The position numbers and the translations under genes are program-made. Below, piece by piece: positions 31,723 through 36,120 of a stretch of DNA of 36,120 bases (position 1 is the stretch's first letter; the number at the start of each line of letters is the position of its first letter). The DNA lies in contig JAJZGI010000022.1 in the NCBI GenBank assembly GCA_021798575.1, positions 1 through 36,120 of the forward strand, in the 5' to 3' direction. The notes beneath the pieces were generated by a model. That model ran no database searches. It was not told the DNA's origin and worked only from the letters and a program-made list of their open reading frames with translations. Origin of the DNA: Pseudomonadota bacterium. GTDB taxonomy: Bacteria > Pseudomonadota > Alphaproteobacteria > Acetobacterales > Acetobacteraceae.

Positions 31723-34092
31723 TTAATTTCGCAGTGGTTTGCCGGTATCGATGATGCTTTTGATCCGCGCCTGGCTTTCCCTCGTGCGCACCAGCGCCAT
31801 GAAGGACTGGCGCTCCAGCGCCATCACCTGCGCCTCGGTCATGGGCGCGCGCGCGTCCGTCTCGCCCCCGCTCAGCACCTGGGCGAGGGCGGCGGCCACG
31901 GTGACATCGTGCGCGGTGGCGATGCCGCGCCGCTGGAACCCCTCCACCGCCATGGCGAGCGCCACGCGCGCGCTCTCGCCGGGCAGATGCAGCACAGGGG
32001 CTTCGGGCGCATGATAATCCACCGCCATTGCCAGCGCGCGAATCTTGGCGTCGGCCAGCAGCCGGTCACGGTTCATGGTGATGCCATCCTCCGGGCGAAG
32101 GAATTTCAGTTCCATCGCCTCTGCGGCGGAGCGCGCGACCGTGGCGGTCGAGATGATCTCAAAGACCTTGGCGACCGGGGGCATCGGGCCTTTGGGCAGC
32201 TGCTGGTCCGCCGCCCAGCGCGCCAGCAGCGTGGCACAGCCGCCCCAGCCCGGCACAAGCCCCACGCCGACTTCCACGAGCCCGATGTAGCTCTCCGCGT
32301 AGGCCTGTACGGCGGCGCAATGCAGCAGCATCTCGCACCCGCCGCCCAGCGCCAGCCCGACCGGTGCGCCGACCACCGGAAACGGCGCATAGCGCATGGC
32401 CTGATAGATCCGCTGGCCATCCTGAATCGAGGCTTCGAGCTTGCTCCAGAGCCGGATGTTCGCCACCATCGCGACCAGCCCGATATTGGCGCCCTGGCTG
32501 AAGCTGACCTTCTGCGGCTGCTCGCGCGGATCGTCGTTATACAGCACCAGGGCTTTGTAATTTTTCTCAACCAGGGCCAGGGTTTTCTCCAACATGCCCA
32601 GGCTGTCGGCATCCAGCATGTTGCGCATCACACCGCGCGCCTCTGCGTGCATCTCAAAACACAGCACGCCATCGTCCAGGTCCCAGACCGAGGCGCAGGC
32701 GTGCGTGAGCAGGGGCTTTTGCGCGCGCTTGATATCGGCGAGGCTCAAAATACCAGCCGGGCGGCGGATCGGCCCATAGCCGCCCGCCTGGGTGAATTGC
32801 GTCAGCGCGCCGCTGGCGTCGGGCTGGTAGAATTTGCCAGCACCCAGTTTTTGCAGGATCGGCGGCACCGCCAGGCCAAGCCGGGTGAGCTGCTGCGCGA
32901 CCCAATCCGCGCCGAGCTGGTCGATCAACTCGAACGGCCCGAACTTCCAGGTGTAGCCGAGGCGCATTGCGGTATCGATATCGGCGATATCGGTGGCGAT
33001 CTCGGGTACCAGGCTGGCGGTGTAGGCCAGCACGCGGCCGAGCACGGCCCAGGCGTATCTGCCGTATTTATCCTCCGCGCTCAGCAGCTTTTTTAGATCC
33101 CGGCGTGCCTCCTTCAACAGCGGTATCTCGGGTTTTTGCACCGGTTGCCAGGCGAGCGTGCCCGCCGCCTGTGCCAGGCTGAGCACGGTTTTCGCGCGTT
33201 TGCCATCCGCTCCGCGCGCGCTGCGGTAGAATCCGCCCTTGCCCTTGTTGCCGGTATAACCCTCCGCGATCAGCCGGCTCACGACCTCCCCGCCATGATT
33301 GACCGCGTGGAAGGCATCCTGCGCCGGGAGCAGCCGGGCGAGCGAGGCGCTGACATGCGGGCCGAGGTCGATGCCGACCAGATCCATCAGCCCGAACACG
33401 CCGGTGGTGGGAAAACCCATGGGCCTGCCCATCACGGCGTCGGCCTCCTCGATCTCCAGCCCCATCTCCTGCGCCAGGACCATCGCGCATTGTATCCAAT
33501 AGGTGCCGATGCGGTTGGCGATGAAGCCCGGCGTGTCGTTGCAGTTGATTACGGTCTTGCCTAGTTTTTCATCGGCGAAGGCTTGCAGCGCCGCGAAATT
33601 CCCGGCGGTGCCGCCCACGACTTCCAGCAGGCGCATGTAGCGCGGCGGGTTGAAGAAATGCGTGATGCAGAAATTCTCGATGAAATCCGGCGGCATTCCG
33701 GCGACCAGCTCATGCAGCGGGATCGTCGAGGTGTTGGAGGAAATGATGGCGCCGGGTTTGCGCACGGCGCCCAGTTTTTGGTAAAGTGCCTGTTTTACAT
33801 CGACGCGCTCCAGCACCGCCTCGATGATCCAATCGCAGTCTTTCAATTTTTGCAGGTCATCCTCGATATTACCCGGCGTGATCCGCCGGATGGCGCGGGT
33901 GCCCATCAACGGTGCCGGGTCTATCTTTTTCAGCCGATCGAGCGCGCCCTGCGCGATGACATTGCGCGCGGTGGCACCGGGGGGGACGATATCCAGCAGC
34001 AGGACGTGCGCGCCGGCGTTGGCGATGTGGGCGGCGATACCCGCACCCATCACCCCGGCACCGATGACGGCGACGGATTGGATAGGGGCCAT
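31723..34092 (-). CDS. fadN: 3-hydroxyacyl-CoA dehydrogenase / enoyl-CoA hydratase (FadN type)
   Basis: The 789-residue fusion carries the NAD-binding 3-hydroxyacyl-CoA dehydrogenase first (GAGVMG at 11-16, then SSNTSTIPLHELVAG and CITHFFNPPRYM). The enoyl-CoA hydratase comes last (ALGGGCEMLLHC, GLVEVGVGLVPGWGG). That order is the reverse of FadB and matches FadN of Bacillus, which is also 789 residues. The enzyme performs the middle two steps of beta-oxidation. The start at 34090-34092 is preceded by GGAGG, which lies inside the end of the thiolase gene. The longer open frame adds 22 unrelated residues. It starts one base after the thiolase stop. Confidence 0.94.
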   Translation of the reverse strand: MAPIQSVAVIGAGVMGAGIAAHIANAGAHVLLLDIVPPGATARNVIAQGALDRLKKIDPAPLMGTRAIRRITPGNIEDDLQKLKDCDWIIEAVLERVDVKQALYQKLGAVRKPGAIISSNTSTIPLHELVAGMPPDFIENFCITHFFNPPRYMRLLEVVGGTAGNFAALQAFADEKLGKTVINCNDTPGFIANRIGTYWIQCAMVLAQEMGLEIEEADAVMGRPMGFPTTGVFGLMDLVGIDLGPHVSASLARLLPAQDAFHAVNHGGEVVSRLIAEGYTGNKGKGGFYRSARGADGKRAKTVLSLAQAAGTLAWQPVQKPEIPLLKEARRDLKKLLSAEDKYGRYAWAVLGRVLAYTASLVPEIATDIADIDTAMRLGYTWKFGPFELIDQLGADWVAQQLTRLGLAVPPILQKLGAGKFYQPDASGALTQFTQAGGYGPIRRPAGILSLADIKRAQKPLLTHACASVWDLDDGVLCFEMHAEARGVMRNMLDADSLGMLEKTLALVEKNYKALVLYNDDPREQPQKVSFSQGANIGLVAMVANIRLWSKLEASIQDGQRIYQAMRYAPFPVVGAPVGLALGGGCEMLLHCAAVQAYAESYIGLVEVGVGLVPGWGGCATLLARWAADQQLPKGPMPPVAKVFEIISTATVARSAAEAMELKFLRPEDGITMNRDRLLADAKIRALAMAVDYHAPEAPVLHLPGESARVALAMAVEGFQRRGIATAHDVTVAAALAQVLSGGETDARAPMTEAQVMALERQSFMALVRTRESQARIKSIIDTGKPLRN

Positions 34093-34093
34093 G

Positions 34094-35230
34094 TCAGATC
34101 GCCTCCAGCACGGTGGCGATACCCTGGCCACCGCCGATACATTGCGTGGCCAGCGCATACCGCCCGTTCACGCGTTTCAGCAGCGCCGCCGCCTTGCCGG
34201 TGATGCGCGCCCCGGTGGCACCCAGCGGATGGCCAAGGGCGATCGCCCCGCCGTCGAGGTTTATCTTGGCTGGGTCCAGCGCGAGATCGTGGATACAGGC
34301 CAGCGCCTGCGCCGCGAAGGCCTCATTGAGTTCGATCACGTCCAGCTCCTGCGCGGTGATGCCCGCTCGCGCCAGCGCCTTTTTGCTCGCCGCCACGGGG
34401 CCAATGCCCATGATCTCCGGCTCGCACCCGGCCACGGCGATGGATTTGATGCGGGCCAGCATCGGCAGGCCATTGCGCCGCGCGTAATCCTCGGAACAGA
34501 CGAGTACCGCCGCAGCGCCGTCGGTGAGGGGCGACGAGGTGCCCGCGGTCACGCTGCCGTTGGCTGAAAACGCGGGCTTCAACCCGGCCAGTGCCTCGGC
34601 GGAGGCGTCGGCACGGATACATTCATCCTGGATGCTGTTAACTTTGGCGTCGCTGAAGGCCACCAGCTCGTCGGCCAGCCTGCCTTCGGCCTGCGCGGCG
34701 GCGGCCTTGCGATGGCTGGCAAGGGCGAATTCCTCCTGCGCGGCGCGGCTGATCTGCCAGCGGCTCGCGACATTCTCAGCGGTGTCGCCCATCGCAATAT
34801 AGGCCTGCGGCATCTGGGCATAGAGCTTGGGGGACGGCATGGGGTTGAAACCGCCCATCGGTACCCGGCTCATGCTCTCCACGCCCGCGCAGAAAAACAC
34901 CTCTCCGGCGTTCATCATGACCGCGCCCGCCGCCATGTGGATCGCGCTCATCGAGGAGCCGCAGAAACGATTGAGCGTCGCGGCGGCGGTGCCAAGCGGC
35001 AGGCCTGCCAGCAGGCCGATCCAGCGCGCCACGTTCAGCCCCTGCTCACCCTCGGGGAAGGCGCAGCCGACGATGAGATCCTCGACATCCTCCAGCCGGA
35101 CGGACGCGCGCGCCGCCAGGACCCGCAGGACCTCGGCCGCCAGCGTATCGGGCCGGACGCGGGCCAGCGTGCCCTTGTTGGCCGGGGTGAAGGCGGAGCG
35201 GGCATAGCCCGCGATGACGGCGCTGGTCAT
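34094..35230 (-). CDS. fadA: acetyl-CoA C-acyltransferase (beta-oxidation thiolase)
   Basis: The 378-residue thiolase has Cys90 in NRFCGSSMSA, His334 in LGHPLGATGAR and Cys364 in QCIGGGQG. The EVFFCAGVESMSRVPMGG segment and NPMPSPKLY are those of degradative thiolase I, unlike the PHB-type enzyme at 25767. It cleaves 3-ketoacyl-CoA with CoA. AAAGGAA precedes the ATG at 35228-35230, and the start overlaps the MerR stop by ATGA. The longer frame upstream would lie inside the MerR gene. Confidence 0.94.
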   Translation of the reverse strand: MTSAVIAGYARSAFTPANKGTLARVRPDTLAAEVLRVLAARASVRLEDVEDLIVGCAFPEGEQGLNVARWIGLLAGLPLGTAAATLNRFCGSSMSAIHMAAGAVMMNAGEVFFCAGVESMSRVPMGGFNPMPSPKLYAQMPQAYIAMGDTAENVASRWQISRAAQEEFALASHRKAAAAQAEGRLADELVAFSDAKVNSIQDECIRADASAEALAGLKPAFSANGSVTAGTSSPLTDGAAAVLVCSEDYARRNGLPMLARIKSIAVAGCEPEIMGIGPVAASKKALARAGITAQELDVIELNEAFAAQALACIHDLALDPAKINLDGGAIALGHPLGATGARITGKAAALLKRVNGRYALATQCIGGGQGIATVLEAI

Positions 35231-35688
35231 GGAATGTTCCTTTGTTGGGTGGCGTGGCGCGCCAGGACGTCGGCACATTGGCGGTCGATCTCGTTCAGCT
35301 CGGCCAGGCTCTGCTCGATGGCCAGGCGCTGGTCGCATAATCTCGCCAGGCGCTTGCGCACGGCGGTTTGCAGCTTGAGGGTTTGTAGGTGGTGCTGCGG
35401 GTCGGCGTCGTAGAGATCGAGAAACTCCTTGATCTCGCGGAGCGAAAACCCCAGCCGTTTGCCCCGCAGGATGAGCACGAGCCGGGCGCGGTCGCGGTGG
35501 CTGAAGACCCGCGTGGTGCCAGCCCGCTGCGGGGTGACCAGGTTCTTGTCCTCATAGAAACGGATCGTGCGCGCCGTCACCCCAAGGTCGCGCGCAAGCT
35601 GGCTCACGGAGTAGAGCGACGGGCCGGGCGCCAGCTCAGCCGTTGGGCCGGGGGATCGCTTTCTGGTTCCGGTTATGGGGTTTTGCAC
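35227..35688 (-). CDS. MerR-family regulator of the beta-oxidation operon
   Basis: From a GTG at 35686-35688 the product is 153 residues, with AGGA just before the start. The N-terminal winged helix (about 25-95) has LYSVSQLARDLGVTARTIRFYEDKNLVTPQR and ILRGKRLGFSLREIKEFLDLY, the MerR signature. A coiled-coil dimer helix follows. No effector cysteines are seen, so it is not a metal sensor. An ATG frame from 35799 is ruled out because it would run across a good promoter. The 4-base overlap with fadA suggests it is an autoregulated controller of the fad genes, like LiuR-type MerR proteins, which respond to acyl-CoA. That last point is inference. Confidence 0.87.
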   Translation of the reverse strand: MQNPITGTRKRSPGPTAELAPGPSLYSVSQLARDLGVTARTIRFYEDKNLVTPQRAGTTRVFSHRDRARLVLILRGKRLGFSLREIKEFLDLYDADPQHHLQTLKLQTAVRKRLARLCDQRLAIEQSLAELNEIDRQCADVLARHATQQRNIP

Positions 35689-35740
35689 GTTTCCTGGTTC
35701 CGATGGGCTGATGAAGCTAACGCAAACAGAATGAGGCTTA

Positions 35741-35769
35741 CGTATAGGGAATGCACCGGCGGTTGTAAA
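35741..35769 (-). promoter_or_regulatory. promoter of the merR-fad operon
   Basis: On the minus strand TTTACA (35764-35769) is followed after 17 bases by TATACG (35741-35746). Transcription would start near 35734, some 45 bases ahead of the GTG. The spacer is ordinary (17) rather than the 19-20 of classical MerR-twisted promoters. Confidence 0.5.
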
Positions 35770-35803
35770 GCGGTGCGGAAAGCGTGGGGCAATGGCCATG
35801 GAA

Positions 35804-35879
35804 TGGTGCGCCGGGCAGGAATCGAACCCGCAACCAAACCGTTATGAGCGGTCCGCTCTAACCGTTGAGCTACCGGCGC
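35804..35879 (-). tRNA. tRNA with CAU anticodon, probably tRNA-Ile2
   Basis: The 76-base gene folds as a complete cloverleaf. The acceptor stem is GCGCCGG with CCGGCGC. The D stem is GCTC with GAGC, the anticodon stem GACCG with CGGTT (one G-T), the loop CTCATAA (anticodon CAT), and the T stem GCGGG with CCTGC. The CCA end is encoded. CAU occurs in elongator Met, initiator Met and Ile2 (where C34 becomes lysidine by TilS). The variable region TGGTT and the T arm resemble Ile2 of E. coli more than Met; no initiator features (mismatched first pair, three G-C pairs at the anticodon stem) are present. The exact isotype is not certain. Confidence 0.9.
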
Positions 35880-35889
35880 TGTGGCGCGC

Positions 35890-35917
35890 ATCATAGAGCA
35901 TGATTGCTTTATATCAA
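35890..35917 (-). promoter_or_regulatory. tRNA promoter inside the palindromic repeat
   Basis: On the minus strand TTGATA (35912-35917) is followed after 16 bases by TATGAT (35890-35895), close to consensus. The start would be near 35883, four bases before the tRNA. The -35 lies in the loop of the palindrome and the -10 straddles its end. Confidence 0.5.
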
Positions 35918-35997
35918 TCATGCTCTAGCCATGTCTTGGCGAGCAAGTTGGCCGCTTCTGGTCGAAACAAGTGATTCGACCAGAAGCTACCTTGCTC
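35894..35997. repeat. two-hairpin palindromic repeat, copy 2
   Basis: Hairpin one pairs TAGAGCATGATTG (35894-35906) with 35915-35927 over 13 perfect bases around an eight-base loop. Hairpin two pairs GCTTCTGGTCGAA (35954-35966) with 35975-35987, again perfectly, inside an outer GAGCAAG (35941-35947) with CTTGCTC (35991-35997). The design equals copy 1 at 1384-1485, though the second hairpin differs in sequence. The unit ends at the stop of the IS5-type transposase, so it may include the end of that element. Confidence 0.7.
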
Positions 35998-36120
35998 TAG
36001 GTCACCGACTCATAAAATCGCATCCAAATTCGTGCTGAAGCGAGCTTAACGAGGGCGAGATAGTTGGCGTCGTGTTTTTCGTATCGGGTGGCGACCGCCC
36101 GAAAATGCTTGAGTTTGTTG
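35997..36120 (-). mobile_element. IS5-family transposase, C-terminal 40 residues (cut by window edge)
   Basis: Reading the minus strand from the right edge, 40 codons end at TAG (35997-35999). They contain KHFRAVATRYEKHDANYLALV and then KLASARIWMRFYES, the conserved C-terminus of IS5/IS427-group DDE transposases. The frame is intact where visible. The rest lies outside the window, so whether the element is complete cannot be judged. Confidence 0.88.

Noticed and set aside
35704-35799. MerR start at the ATG 35799
   Set aside because: The extension covers a good promoter and reads as unrelated sequence; the GTG at 35688 with AGGA fits better.

Overview
The window looks like chromosomal DNA of a GC-rich alphaproteobacterium. 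The gene content (PhaR/PhaC polyhydroxybutyrate genes, oxalate decarboxylation genes, a FadN-type beta-oxidation operon, and an efp-suhB-stator-like-nadE run) fits Rhodospirillales/Acetobacteraceae best. That placement is inference from gene content and not a phylogeny. No plasmid, phage or CRISPR signature is visible. One end of an IS5-family element is cut by the right edge.

Layout. (1) 1-8200, all on the minus strand: a truncated gene with a near-leaderless promoter, anmK (cell-wall sugar recycling), a single-PAS-domain protein, oxalyl-CoA decarboxylase (oxc), formyl-CoA transferase (frc), leuA preceded by a leucine-rich leader peptide, and a GlxA-type AraC regulator. (2) 8387-11134, plus strand: a glycine-rich autotransporter. 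(3) 11188-20897, minus strand: a tightly packed run read as efp, suhB, a small degenerate OmpA-like protein, a MotA/TolQ/ExbB-like protein, a MotB/OmpA-like protein, nadE, a SWIM-SNF2 helicase and a sulfotransferase. Four of these genes overlap by ATGA, so they are probably co-transcribed. (4) 21133-23736, plus strand: a second autotransporter, divergent from efp. (5) 23740-28308, minus strand: a PHB/ketone-body cluster (small coiled-coil ORF, phaC, phaA, scoA, scoB, nitroreductase), with the repressor phaR divergent at 28442 and a small ankyrin-like secreted protein after it. (6) 29936-35688, minus strand: MerR regulator, thiolase, FadN-type multifunctional enzyme and acyl-CoA dehydrogenase, a complete fatty-acid beta-oxidation operon. 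(7) A tRNA with a CAU anticodon (probably Ile2), a palindromic repeat, and the C-terminal end of an IS5-family transposase.

How it fits together. The PHB and fad blocks both meet at acetoacetyl-CoA/acetyl-CoA: fad makes acetyl-CoA, phaA condenses it, phaC polymerises the 3-hydroxyacyl-CoA, and scoAB activates acetoacetate when the polymer is reused. oxc and frc form the two-enzyme oxalate cycle (oxalate to formate plus CO2).

The most notable signals are regulatory or structural. They are: a probable leuL attenuator in which a hairpin masks the leuA start; two copies of a palindromic repeat that seem to supply promoters for anmK and a tRNA; a second palindrome family (ATACCAACSG...) with a nested cruciform at 29796-29879; a long out-of-frame overlap between phaC and a coiled-coil ORF; and an uncharacterised stator-like MotA/MotB-type unit embedded in a translation/NAD operon.
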